Shown here piece after piece: positions 42,865 to 50,685 of a stretch of DNA of 64,000 nt. The notes beneath the pieces are model-generated. The model had not been told where the DNA came from. It was given only the letters and a program-made list of their open reading frames with translations, and made no database searches. Position 1 is the stretch's first letter; each line of letters starts with the position of its first letter. Both the position numbers and the translations under genes were made by a program. This DNA is from an uncultured Ruminococcus sp. (GTDB lineage: Bacteria > Bacillota > Clostridia > Oscillospirales > Ruminococcaceae), in assembly GCA_900541495.1 (NCBI GenBank), contig UQKC01000005.1, positions 1-64,000 on the forward strand, given 5' to 3'.

Positions 42865-43293
42865 ATGTCAACTTATATGCCTAAGGCTAACGAAATCAGC
42901 CGTAAGTGGTATGTTATTGATGCAGAGGGCAAATCCCTCGGTCGTGTAGCGGCTGCTGCAGCATCAATTCTCAGAGGCAAGAATAAGCCTACTTTCGCAC
43001 CTCACGCAGACTGCGGAGATAATGTTATCATCATCAACTGCGCAAAGGCAGTTCTCACAGGAAAGAAACTTGAACAGAAGACTTTCAAGTGGCACACAGG
43101 CTGGATCGGCGGACTTAAGGAAACCAAGTACAGCGATATGATGAAGAATAATCCGGAAAAGGCAATGACAATTGCTGTAAACGGAATGCTTCCGAACAAC
43201 ACACTCGGCAGAGCAGCACTCACAAGACTCAGAACCTATGCAGGTGCGGAGCACGAGAACGCAGCTCAGAAGCCTGAAATGATCGAAATATAA
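42865..43293 (+). CDS. rplM: 50S ribosomal protein L13
   Basis: A 142-residue L13. The start MSTYMPKANEISRKWYVIDAEGK, GRVAAAAASILRGK and MLPNNTLGRAAL are conserved. The ATG at 42865 has AAAAGGAG upstream; the longer open frame to 42799 is not homologous. S9 follows 13 bases later. Confidence 0.96.
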   Translation: MSTYMPKANEISRKWYVIDAEGKSLGRVAAAAASILRGKNKPTFAPHADCGDNVIIINCAKAVLTGKKLEQKTFKWHTGWIGGLKETKYSDMMKNNPEKAMTIAVNGMLPNNTLGRAALTRLRTYAGAEHENAAQKPEMIEI

Positions 43294-43306
43294 GGAGGAA
43301 GCCGAA

Positions 43307-43708
43307 ATGTACGAATCTAAACAGCCTTATTTTTATGGCACAGGCAGAAGAAAAAGCTCCGTTGCAAGAGTAAGAGTTTACGCAGGCAGCGGCAACGTTA
43401 CCATCAACGGAAGAAATATCGACGATTACTTTGGACTTGAAACACTCAAGCTCCTCGTTAGACAGCCTCTTACACTCACAGAAACAGCTGATAAGTTCGA
43501 CATCGTTTGCACAGTTGCAGGCGGCGGTGTAACAGGTCAGGCAGGCGCTATCCGTCACGGCCTTTCCAGAGCACTTCTCCAGTACGATGCTGAGCTCCGT
43601 CCTGTTCTCAAGAAGGCAGGATTCCTCACTCGTGACCCAAGAATGAAGGAAAGAAAGAAGTACGGCTTAAAGGCTGCTCGTCGCGCTCCTCAGTTCTCCA
43701 AGAGATAA
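43307..43708 (+). CDS. rpsI: 30S ribosomal protein S9
   Basis: A 133-residue S9. FYGTGRRKSSVARVRV, GGVTGQAGAIRHGLSRALL, and the end TRDPRMKERKKYGLKAARRAPQFSKR, whose Lys-Arg tail touches P-site tRNA, are complete. AAGGAGG precedes the ATG. Confidence 0.97.
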   Translation: MYESKQPYFYGTGRRKSSVARVRVYAGSGNVTINGRNIDDYFGLETLKLLVRQPLTLTETADKFDIVCTVAGGGVTGQAGAIRHGLSRALLQYDAELRPVLKKAGFLTRDPRMKERKKYGLKAARRAPQFSKR

Positions 43709-43781
43709 TTATTGCCCTTACAAACAATATTTCAACATTGTTTGGGGCGAAATTACCGCTTTTGGTCAGTTAACCAACATC

Positions 43782-43816
43782 ATAACCGCTGTGTTTATGC
43801 ATAGCGGTTATTTTTG
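43782..43816 (+). terminator. Terminator of rplM-rpsI
   Basis: ATAACCGCT (43782-43790) pairs with AGCGGTTAT (43803-43811), then TTTTTG. Confidence 0.85.
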
Positions 43817-43827
43817 TGCCTAAATAT

Positions 43828-43873
43828 AAAACCAAGTCCCGAAGAATTGATCTTTCGGGACTTGGTTTATTTC
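43828..43873. terminator. Second, bidirectional terminator
   Basis: AAACCAAGTCCCGAA pairs with TTCGGGACTTGGTTT (ends about 43868). It lies 14 bases beyond the stop of the minus-strand ttcA-like gene and serves convergent transcripts. Confidence 0.8.
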
Positions 43874-43886
43874 ATATGGCATAAAT

Positions 43887-45008
43887 TTATTCATCATACC
43901 TATCAAGAAAATTGTGAATACCGTTTTTGTCTTTGTACTGAACGACCGCATTAAGGTCAACATTTTCAATGCTGCGGAATATGTTCATCTCGACCTGCGG
44001 ATTTACCTTTTTCAGATCGGCAATAAGATGCTTTATCTCCTGACGCTTTGAAACAGGACCCGTCGGATTGCAGGTCGTGCAGGTGTCCGTGAAACGGCAG
44101 GCGCATTGAATAAAATGCAAACCGTTGTAGTCACGCCAATGCTTGATGTCGTCCTCACGGATAAGATACATCGGGCGGATTATCTCCATTCCCTCGAAAT
44201 TATCACTGTGAAGCTTTGGCATCATCGTCCTTACCTGACCGCCGTAAAGCATACTCATAAGTATCGTTTCAATAACATCGTCAAAGTGATGTCCGAGTGC
44301 AATTTTGTTGCAGCCGAGCGCCTTTGCCTTGCTGTAAAGATGACCTCTTCTCATTCTCGCGCAAAGATAGCAGGCGTTCTTGTCAACGTTATAGACCGAC
44401 TGAAAAATATCCGACTCGAAAACAGTTATTGGTATCGACATCGAAGCCGCGTTTTTTTCAATAATGTTGCGATTCTCGGGACTGTAACCTGGATCCATTA
44501 CAAGAAATACAAGCTCAAACGGGAACTTCTGATGCCTCTGCATCTCCTGAAAAAGCTTCGCCATAAGCATCGAGTCCTTGCCGCCAGAAATGCAAACCGC
44601 GATTTTGTCATTCGGCTGAACAAGCTCATAGGTGATAACAGCCTTTGCGAATTTGCTCCAAAGCGAGTGATGAAACTTCTTTTGTATGCTTTTTTCTACC
44701 TGATCGGTGATCTCTCGGTTCTCCAGTTCTATACGAAGCCAGTCTACATATCCGCCTGCAAGATTGTATGCGTCAAAACCCTTTTCGCAAAGCGCATCTG
44801 CAGCATCACGGCTTATAAGTCCACTCTTGCAGCATATAACAAGCTTTTTATCGGCAGGAAGTTCCGCATCTTCAAGCTTTTCCTGCGGAATGTTCACCGC
44901 GCCGTCAATGTGACCGTAAGAAAAAGCGTATTCATCACGCATATCGATAAGCACATATGAATCGGCTGAAAGCTTTTTCAGCTCGGAAACAGTAATTTCG
45001 TTGTTCAT
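43887..45008 (-). CDS. Rhodanese domain fused to TtcA-like tRNA thiolase
   Basis: A 373-residue fusion. Residues 1-95 are a rhodanese domain (YVLIDMRDEYAFSYGHIDGAVNIP) with the active-site loop CCKSGLIS. Residues 130-373 are a PP-loop ATPase of the TtcA group with SGGKDSMLMAK, DPGYSPEN, the CYLCARMRRGHLY cysteine pair, GHHFDDVIETILM and CACRFTDTCTTC. TtcA makes 2-thiocytidine in tRNA using an iron-sulfur cluster. The fused rhodanese would hand over persulfide sulfur. The ATG at 45008 is preferred to an upstream TTG. Confidence 0.85.
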   Translation of the reverse strand: MNNEITVSELKKLSADSYVLIDMRDEYAFSYGHIDGAVNIPQEKLEDAELPADKKLVICCKSGLISRDAADALCEKGFDAYNLAGGYVDWLRIELENREITDQVEKSIQKKFHHSLWSKFAKAVITYELVQPNDKIAVCISGGKDSMLMAKLFQEMQRHQKFPFELVFLVMDPGYSPENRNIIEKNAASMSIPITVFESDIFQSVYNVDKNACYLCARMRRGHLYSKAKALGCNKIALGHHFDDVIETILMSMLYGGQVRTMMPKLHSDNFEGMEIIRPMYLIREDDIKHWRDYNGLHFIQCACRFTDTCTTCNPTGPVSKRQEIKHLIADLKKVNPQVEMNIFRSIENVDLNAVVQYKDKNGIHNFLDRYDE

Positions 45009-45046
45009 TTGCTTTTGATTTCCTTTCAAAAAAATGTTCGAGGAAT

Positions 45047-45075
45047 ATTATATCACATAAATCCGATTATGTCTA
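45047..45075 (-). promoter_or_regulatory. Promoter of rhodanese-TtcA gene
   Basis: On the minus strand TAGACA (45075-45070), 17 bases, TATAAT (45052-45047), with TGA before the -10 (extended). Confidence 0.7.
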
Positions 45076-45128
45076 TATGCTTTGTAAACAAACAGCGCAG
45101 AATATTAAAAAAGTTCAGAATATCTGCA

Positions 45129-45157
45129 TTGACAATAAAATCCTAAAGTCGTATAAT
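45129..45157 (+). promoter_or_regulatory. azlCD promoter
   Basis: TTGACA (45129-45134), 17 bases, TATAAT (45152-45157), both perfect, with a leader of only about 30 bases. Confidence 0.85.
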
Positions 45158-45195
45158 ATCAAACGTATATTTATATGATAAAAGGAGATATTTTC

Positions 45196-45909
45196 TTGGA
45201 AAATAACGAAAAGCGAATACAAAAAGCTTTTAAATTCGCTTTTCCGAAAACCCTGCCTATCTTCGCAGGCTTCTGGTTTCTCGGAATGAGCTATGGCATA
45301 TTGATGCGTGTAAAAGGGTTCAGCTTCGTTTATCCATTGCTGATGAGCATGACAATATTCGGCGGCTCGCTTGAATTTATCGCAGTTTCAATGCTTCTAA
45401 GCACATTTGCACCACTCCAGACCTTTCTTGTCGCACTCGTTATACAGCTCAGACACCTTTTTTACGGCGTTTCGATGCTCGAAAAATACAAAGGCACGGG
45501 TTGGAAAAAGCCTTATCTTATCTTTGGTATGTGCGATGAAAGCTTCTCGATAAATTACAGCACCGAGATACCCGAGGACATCGACAAAGGTTGGTTCTAC
45601 TTCTTCGTAACACTTCTCAATCAGATATATTGGGTAACGGGCGCAACGATAGGCGGTCTGCTCGGCAACCTCATAACGTTCAATACCGAGGGACTTTCGT
45701 TCGTAATGACGGCGATGTTCGTTGTTATCTTCCTCGACCGGTGGCTAAAGGAAAAACAGCATATCTCGTCCGTTATCGGTCTTGGCGTTTCGCTTTTGTG
45801 CCTTGTGATCTTTGGCAAGGACAGCTTTATTATACCGACAATGATATGCATTGTCGTGATGCTCACATTGTTCCGCAAGCCTATTGAGGAAAAGGAGGGA
45901 AAAGTATGA
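45196..45909 (+). CDS. azlC: Branched-chain amino acid exporter, large subunit AzlC
   Basis: A 237-residue membrane protein. AFKFAFPKTLPIFAGFWFLGMSYGILM and GGSLEFIAVSMLL begin the AzlC fold, and LRHLFYGVSMLEKY is a family hallmark. With AzlD it exports branched-chain amino acids or analogues. The TTG at 45196 is chosen since AAAGGAG is eight bases before it; an ATG at 45175 lies ahead of that site. It overlaps azlD by four bases. Confidence 0.9.
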   Translation: MENNEKRIQKAFKFAFPKTLPIFAGFWFLGMSYGILMRVKGFSFVYPLLMSMTIFGGSLEFIAVSMLLSTFAPLQTFLVALVIQLRHLFYGVSMLEKYKGTGWKKPYLIFGMCDESFSINYSTEIPEDIDKGWFYFFVTLLNQIYWVTGATIGGLLGNLITFNTEGLSFVMTAMFVVIFLDRWLKEKQHISSVIGLGVSLLCLVIFGKDSFIIPTMICIVVMLTLFRKPIEEKEGKV

Positions 45910-46232
45910 CCCTAACACAGCAAATAATCACCGTTGCCCTCTGCGCTCTCGGCACGATGATAACAAGATTTTTGCCGTTCATAGTTTTCCGTTCGGATAA
46001 GCCTACACCGAAATATATTCAGTATATCGGAAATGCTCTTCCGCCTGCGATATTCGGTATGCTCGTTATATATTGCCTTAAAGATGTTTCGCTTCTCGGC
46101 GGAAGTCACGGTATTCCCGAGGCTATTGCGATAGTCGCGGTTATTGCACTTCACCTCCGGAAAAAGAATATGCTCCTCTCAATTGCAGGCGGAACGGTCT
46201 GCTATATGCTTTTGGTGCAGTTTGTCTTCTAA
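45906..46232 (+). CDS. azlD: Branched-chain amino acid exporter, small subunit AzlD
   Basis: A 108-residue protein with four hydrophobic segments. LGTMITRFLPFIVF and YIGNALPPAIFGMLVIYCL are typical of AzlD. Its ATG overlaps the azlC stop (ATGA). Confidence 0.9.
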   Translation: MTLTQQIITVALCALGTMITRFLPFIVFRSDKPTPKYIQYIGNALPPAIFGMLVIYCLKDVSLLGGSHGIPEAIAIVAVIALHLRKKNMLLSIAGGTVCYMLLVQFVF

Positions 46233-46330
46233 GCATTTCACGCCGCATAAATGCATTTTACATATCAAAAGCTTGAATCTTTCTTTGGTTGTGATATGAT
46301 GTTATCATCAGCAAAAAGGAGATGCAGCTT

Positions 46331-47008
46331 ATGAATATCGTATTGCTTGTTTTATTATGTGCCGCAGAAGTGGTTTTTGCAGTCTTGGCGATAAAGCGCC
46401 GACCCGACAAGGAAAAGTGGCAGACCGAACGCCTTATATGCAATGCAGGTCAGCTCGGAGTGTTTCTGATAATGCTCCTCGCACCGAGCATTGATATGAG
46501 TGTTCGCTTCAAGGGTCTGTTCGCGCTTCTCCTGCTTCGTATTATAATTGCTTTTGCAGGTTGGCTCATTGCGAAATATACCCCGTCAAAGCCGAAACGC
46601 CCATCGATGATGATATTGAGCGCCGTTCTGTCAGCTGTCATCATATTGGGGAGCCTTGTACCGTCATTTATGTTCACTTCGTATGACGGATTGCCGACCT
46701 CGGGCGAATATTCTGTTGCCTCGGCAAAGGCTATTCTTATCGATGAGAGTAGGGCAGAGGAGTTTGAAACGGACGGCTCGAAGCGTGAAGTTCCGATTTA
46801 TTTCTTTTACCACGAAAATGCCGCAAGCGGTGAAAAATTCCCACTGGTGCTGTTCTCGCACGGTGCGTTCGGCTATTACAAGAGCAATTATTCTACCTAT
46901 GAAGAGCTTGCTTCAAACGGATATGTTGTCATTGCGACCGAACACCCGTATCATTCGATGTTCACCGAGGATACAAACGGAGATAATGTATATCGAATCG
47001 GTCGATAA
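46331..47008 (+). pseudogene. Alpha/beta hydrolase, 3'-truncated by deletion
   Basis: A 225-codon reading frame with three N-terminal membrane segments, then the start of an alpha/beta hydrolase domain of the PAF-acetylhydrolase type: FPLVLFSHGAFGYYKSNYST (oxyanion strand) and GYVVIATEHPYHSMF. It ends soon after at about residue 215, before the nucleophile elbow G-x-S-x-G, the acid and the His, so it cannot be active. The last few residues (NVYRIGR) come from out-of-frame reading of the LytTR sequence. The ATG at 46331 follows AAGGAG at nine bases. Confidence 0.75.
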
Positions 47009-47261
47009 CAGAACTTTTATCTATACTTTACAAAAAGTATATGAGTCCAAACAGCGCATCTATGAGCTTGAAGAGAATTTAAAACCGAAACATTTTCTGC
47101 GGATATCGAAATTATCGCTTGTGAATCTTATGAAAATAATCTCGGTGAAGCCTGCGCTCGGCGGAAGATTCAGCGCCGTGCTTTCCAACGGCGAGGAGAT
47201 AATCATTTCGCGCAAATATGTTTCCGAGCTGAAAAAAGTTTTGAGAGGTGACGAAGTATGA
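46986..47261 (+). pseudogene. LytTR DNA-binding regulator, 5'-truncated
   Basis: A 91-residue frame carrying most of a LytTR domain: MYIESVDNRTFIYT, YESKQRIYELEENLKPKHFLRISKLSLVNLMKI and SNGEEIIISRKYVSELKKVL. Full members of the LytTR partner of DUF3021 have about 50 further N-terminal residues, missing here because the hydrolase gene runs directly into it. The frame is open and ATG 46986 has CGGAG close by, so a shortened protein might be made. The next gene is DUF3021, its usual partner, with overlapping ATGA. Confidence 0.75.
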
Positions 47262-47707
47262 CATTCAAAGAGCATTTCAAATCGGTGATGTCGATGTATT
47301 TCATTATTGTGACGCTTGTAAACGCCGCAACGTTTATCCTCGGCAGTATTTTTCGCCCCGACCAGACATCCGGATATGAAGCCTTTCTCTCACCGCTTAT
47401 CTATGCGGCGGTTGCCCTCGTCCCGATGCTTTGTATGTATTCAAAAAGAGAGCTTACGTTCAGGCAGTATATATTGAGGGAAGTGTTCCAGCTGTTTGCG
47501 ATAGAAGCCGTTCTTATTATTTTCGGACTCGGTACGGAAAGCCTTTTGCCCGAGAACCGAAAGCTTACAGCTGCATTTGCATTATCCGTGCTTGTGATAT
47601 ACGTTCTCGTCATTATAATAACATGGCTGTTCGACCTCAAACAGGCAAAGACGATAAATTCCGACCTGAAAAGCTTTCAAAGCAGATTTTCGGATAAAAC
47701 AAATTGA
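47258..47707 (+). CDS. DUF3021 family membrane protein
   Basis: A 149-residue protein with four membrane helices, of the DUF3021 family that is encoded next to LytTR regulators in many Firmicutes and probably senses envelope signals and restrains them. FKEHFKSVMSMYFIIVTLVNAATFI and the last helix YVLVIIITWLFDLKQAKTIN are typical. The ATG overlaps the LytTR stop. Since its partner is truncated, the gene may be on the way to loss. Confidence 0.8.
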   Translation: MTFKEHFKSVMSMYFIIVTLVNAATFILGSIFRPDQTSGYEAFLSPLIYAAVALVPMLCMYSKRELTFRQYILREVFQLFAIEAVLIIFGLGTESLLPENRKLTAAFALSVLVIYVLVIIITWLFDLKQAKTINSDLKSFQSRFSDKTN

Positions 47708-47741
47708 TGAATATTTCCCTCAAAAATTTTCGATAAATTGG

Positions 47742-47770
47742 TTGACAAACAAAACCGACAGTGCTATAAT
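47742..47770 (+). promoter_or_regulatory. Promoter directly upstream of a terminator
   Basis: TTGACA (47742-47747), 17 bases, TATAAT (47765-47770), both perfect. The expected start (about 47777) falls inside the hairpin of the next entry, so most transcripts from it would be about 25-30 bases long unless read-through occurs. Confidence 0.7.
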
Positions 47771-47773
47771 ATC

Positions 47774-47804
47774 AAAACCGCCATTCGCAATTGGCGGTTT
47801 TTTA
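47774..47804 (+). terminator. Terminator between promoter and small ORF
   Basis: AACCGCCA (47776-47783) pairs with TGGCGGTT (47792-47799), then TTTTTAG. It can also end the DUF3021 transcript. Confidence 0.8.
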
Positions 47805-47830
47805 GATAATTGACATAAGGAGGAAAATTT

Positions 47831-47929
47831 ATGGAGAAGATCATCTTTAAACTCGAACAGAAAATGTGGAAAACAGACTTCGCTGATATAAAAAAGCCGC
47901 CGTTCCCCAATTGCGGAGAACGGCGGTAG
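47831..47929 (+). CDS. Possible 32-residue small protein
   Basis: ATG at 47831 with a textbook AAGGAGG seven bases before it opens 32 codons (starts MEKIIFKLEQKMWKT, ends NCGERR) to TAG. The N-terminal half could form an amphipathic helix. The 3' end overlaps the hairpin that ends the gene on the other strand. It is either a genuine small gene under the promoter at 47742, or the remains of a longer gene. No homologue recognised. Confidence 0.4.
   Translation: MEKIIFKLEQKMWKTDFADIKKPPFPNCGERR
47889..47926 (-). terminator. Terminator after BspA-type LRR gene
   Basis: CCGCCGTTC (47897-47905) pairs with GAACGGCGG (47918-47926). On the minus strand CTTTTTTA follows. Confidence 0.8.
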
Positions 47930-47942
47930 TTTTATGCCGGAA

Positions 47943-49148
47943 TTACTTCTTCTTTGTTGTGATAGCAACAGGATCGGACTTTTCGCCCTCTTTGTATTTG
48001 CTGTTTACCTTGTCAAGGGCAGAAACCTTGAATTTGTATTTGGTGTTTTTCTTGAGGTCCTTGATAGTGCAGGAATTGCTTGTTACTGTCTTGTACTCTT
48101 CATATTTACCTGTCTTGGAGTTGTACATATAAACCTTGTATGCATCAGCACCTGCAACCTTGTCCCATTTAAGAGTGATGCTGTTCTTGGTTTTTGCGGA
48201 AGCTCTGATATTTTCAGGGGAAGCAAGTTCATCGTCTTCCCCAATTACTTTGTAGGAAAAACCGTTATTCTTAGCATATGTTAATGCACTTGAACCGGGG
48301 TAAACATTGACTGTGGTCTTCTTAGGTGTATACTTCAAAAGGTTGCCGCATAAACCGTACCAGTCAACCTCGTAATACCAGCTGCTGTCAGGAGAATTGG
48401 TGTAGTAGAAGATATAAACTGATGTTTTGCCGTCTGCAGCTCTTGTTTCTGCTTCTTCAGCCAAATCTTCATTTATACGTCCGTAGGAATAACCAATGGC
48501 GTTTTTGCCGCGGAAAGCTGTTCCCTTAGGAATAGTAAGACTGGTGAGATTTACACAGTTTGTGAATGCGTTGGAGTAGATATCTGTGCATCCATCAATA
48601 TTGATACTTTTAAGATTGAGGCAGTTGAAAAAAGCCTCTTCACCGATAAAATAATCAAATCTGTGCTTTCCAATCTTAACGGATTTGAGTGATGAACAGA
48701 ATTCGAATGCACCTGCACCAATGGCTTCATCAATGCTGCCCTTTATTTCGACAGTCTGGAGCTCTGCGCAATATGCAAAAGAATTGGTATAGAAATATGC
48801 ATTTCCTGCTACAGTTACATTTTTAAGCTTTGTACAGCCTTCAAAAGCACTTTCCCAAGCATAAAGGTCACCCTTTGCAGTGATGGATGTGATCTTGTTG
48901 TTTCCTTTGAAAGCTTCTTCATCAACATAAGAAACATCGGCAGGAATAACGACTTCTCCACCGTTTCCTTTGTAGCCCGAAACGTACTTGTAGCCATCGG
49001 AATCTGTTGAAATGATAAGATCGCTTGATGCAGCTTCGGCTGTGATAGCAATACCAAGCTTGTCATTGAACTGCTCGGGAAGAGCTGTGATCGTACCCAA
49101 TGAAAGCATAACAGCAAGGGCACACGAAAGAATTTTTTTGCTTTCCAT
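47943..49148 (-). CDS. BspA-type leucine-rich repeat secreted protein with Fn3 domain
   Basis: A 401-residue secreted protein. The signal peptide (MESKKILSCALAVMLSLGTI...) ends near ITAEAAS. Residues about 60-225 hold five or six LRR_5 repeats, such as ADVSYVDEEAFKGNNKITSITA and FEFCSSLKSVKIG. Residues about 315-400 form a fibronectin type III domain (ASPENIRASAKTKNSITLKW...). There is no sortase motif or membrane anchor. Such proteins mediate contact with hosts, other cells or substrates. It has its own promoter and terminator. Confidence 0.85.
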   Translation of the reverse strand: MESKKILSCALAVMLSLGTITALPEQFNDKLGIAITAEAASSDLIISTDSDGYKYVSGYKGNGGEVVIPADVSYVDEEAFKGNNKITSITAKGDLYAWESAFEGCTKLKNVTVAGNAYFYTNSFAYCAELQTVEIKGSIDEAIGAGAFEFCSSLKSVKIGKHRFDYFIGEEAFFNCLNLKSINIDGCTDIYSNAFTNCVNLTSLTIPKGTAFRGKNAIGYSYGRINEDLAEEAETRAADGKTSVYIFYYTNSPDSSWYYEVDWYGLCGNLLKYTPKKTTVNVYPGSSALTYAKNNGFSYKVIGEDDELASPENIRASAKTKNSITLKWDKVAGADAYKVYMYNSKTGKYEEYKTVTSNSCTIKDLKKNTKYKFKVSALDKVNSKYKEGEKSDPVAITTKKK

Positions 49149-49193
49149 AATTGATCCCTCTTATATTTATATTTTTGTCATATCGACAAGATA

Positions 49194-49222
49194 ATTATAC
49201 CACTATTTGTTAATAAAGTCAA
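49194..49222 (-). promoter_or_regulatory. Promoter of BspA-type gene
   Basis: On the minus strand TTGACT (49222-49217), 17 bases, TATAAT (49199-49194). Confidence 0.78.
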
Positions 49223-49283
49223 TGCTTTTATTGCACTAAATTGACAAAATATGTAGAATTTTCCATTTTCTTTGTGTAAAAAT

Positions 49284-49323
49284 AAATAAAAAGCGTTTGC
49301 ATACTCGAATTGTACGCAAACGC
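49284..49323 (-). terminator. Terminator after M20 peptidase gene
   Basis: GCGTTTGC (49293-49300) pairs with GCAAACGC (49316-49323), with TTTTTATTT following on the minus strand. Confidence 0.75.
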
Positions 49324-49338
49324 CGTAATAAAATATGG

Positions 49339-50502
49339 TCAGTTTTCTTCCAGCCACCTTACCGCACAATGGCAAAGTGAAGCCGTGCCGATAGGAAGAA
49401 CATCTTCGTTGAAGCGAACTTTCGGGTTATGTGCAGAAGCCTCACCGCGTTCGTCCTCGAAGCCTGCCGAAAGGTACATAAACGCCGACGGAACAGCCGA
49501 AGCTATTACCGCAAAATCCTCCGAAGCATTGGCTTTCATATCGGGGATAGGCTTCAAACCGCCCAGCTCATTCATATAACCGACCATTTTTTCTGTCAGT
49601 TCACGGTCACATATAAGCGGAGGAACGTCCGAAAGCTTCGTGACCTGCGCCGTGCCGCCGTAAAGCTCGGCTGTCTTTTCCGCAATTTCCGATATTCGTG
49701 CCGAAAGCTTTTCTTTTTGCGCCTTGTCATTCGTGCGGAGCGTTCCCTCCATAAATGCGGAATCGGGGATAATGTTTGCAGCCTTTCCTCCGTGAAGCTG
49801 TCCTATCGTTAAAACACAAACCTTTTCGGGGTCAGCTTCGCGCGCGATAAGCGCCTCCAGCGCAATGTAAGTCTGCGCTGCAATGTTGAGCGGATCGACC
49901 GCAAGATTCGGATAAGCGCCATGACCGCCTTTTCCTTTTATGTCGATGCGGAAACCGTCCACCGAGTTCATCATAACTCCGCCGGCGTTGTACATAAACA
50001 GCCCCGGCAGCATCTTTCCCGGAGCAACGTGGAAAGCAAGCGCTGCATCAACGTGCGGATCTTCCAAAACACCGTTTGCTATCATATCACGGCTGCCCTC
50101 AAAAGTTTCCTCAGCAGGCTGAAACATAAGCTTTACCGTACCTTTGAGCGAAGTTTCATTTTCTTTTAAAAGCTTCGCCGCACCAAGCAGCATCGCAGCG
50201 TGGAGATCGTGTCCGCAGGTGTGTGCATGACCGTTGGTGCAGGCGAATTCTTCACCGCTCATTTCTTCCATAGGCAAAGCGTCCATATCCGCACGAAGCA
50301 GAAGCACGGGCGAACCGCTGCCGATGAGCGCAGTAACTCCGTGACCGCATTTCTTAGGCGAAAGTCCGTATTCCGTCAGCTTTTTCATAACAAATTCCTG
50401 CGCGAGCGGCATTTCAAGTCCGACTTCGGCATTTTTGTGGAAATATCTTCGGTTTTCGATGATCTCACCCTTTATTTTATTGGCTTCTTTGTAAAAATCC
50501 AT
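49339..50502 (-). CDS. M20 family amidohydrolase
   Basis: A 387-residue M20D-type metallo-amidohydrolase (N-acyl amino acid or hippurate hydrolase group). RRYFHKNAEVGLEM, LLLRADMDALPM, HTCGHDLHAAMLLGAA and FQPAEETFEGS carry the metal-binding Cys/His/Glu residues, and the satellite domain begins MMNSVDGFRIDIKGKGGHGA. It has no signal and is cytosolic. It would release amino acids from N-acyl derivatives. AAAGGAG precedes the ATG. Confidence 0.9.
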   Translation of the reverse strand: MDFYKEANKIKGEIIENRRYFHKNAEVGLEMPLAQEFVMKKLTEYGLSPKKCGHGVTALIGSGSPVLLLRADMDALPMEEMSGEEFACTNGHAHTCGHDLHAAMLLGAAKLLKENETSLKGTVKLMFQPAEETFEGSRDMIANGVLEDPHVDAALAFHVAPGKMLPGLFMYNAGGVMMNSVDGFRIDIKGKGGHGAYPNLAVDPLNIAAQTYIALEALIAREADPEKVCVLTIGQLHGGKAANIIPDSAFMEGTLRTNDKAQKEKLSARISEIAEKTAELYGGTAQVTKLSDVPPLICDRELTEKMVGYMNELGGLKPIPDMKANASEDFAVIASAVPSAFMYLSAGFEDERGEASAHNPKVRFNEDVLPIGTASLCHCAVRWLEEN

Positions 50503-50547
50503 TGCAATAGCTCCTTTTTTCGGTTAAAAACAGCTTTTTATAACATT

Positions 50548-50576
50548 ATTATATCATTATAATATGCGAAATTCAA
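50548..50576 (-). promoter_or_regulatory. Promoter of M20 gene
   Basis: On the minus strand TTGAAT (50576-50571), 17 bases, TATAAT (50553-50548). Confidence 0.65.
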
Positions 50577-50603
50577 CATCAGATAAATTTTTTTTCGAAA
50601 TAC

Positions 50604-50632
50604 TTGAAAAAAATCAGATAATATAGTATAAT
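50604..50632 (+). promoter_or_regulatory. Promoter of GH10-like/amidase gene
   Basis: TTGAAA (50604-50609), 17 bases, TATAAT (50627-50632). Confidence 0.72.
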
Positions 50633-50685
50633 TACTATAAATATACGAATTTATGCTTTTTTGATATATATTGAGGAGAATCAAC

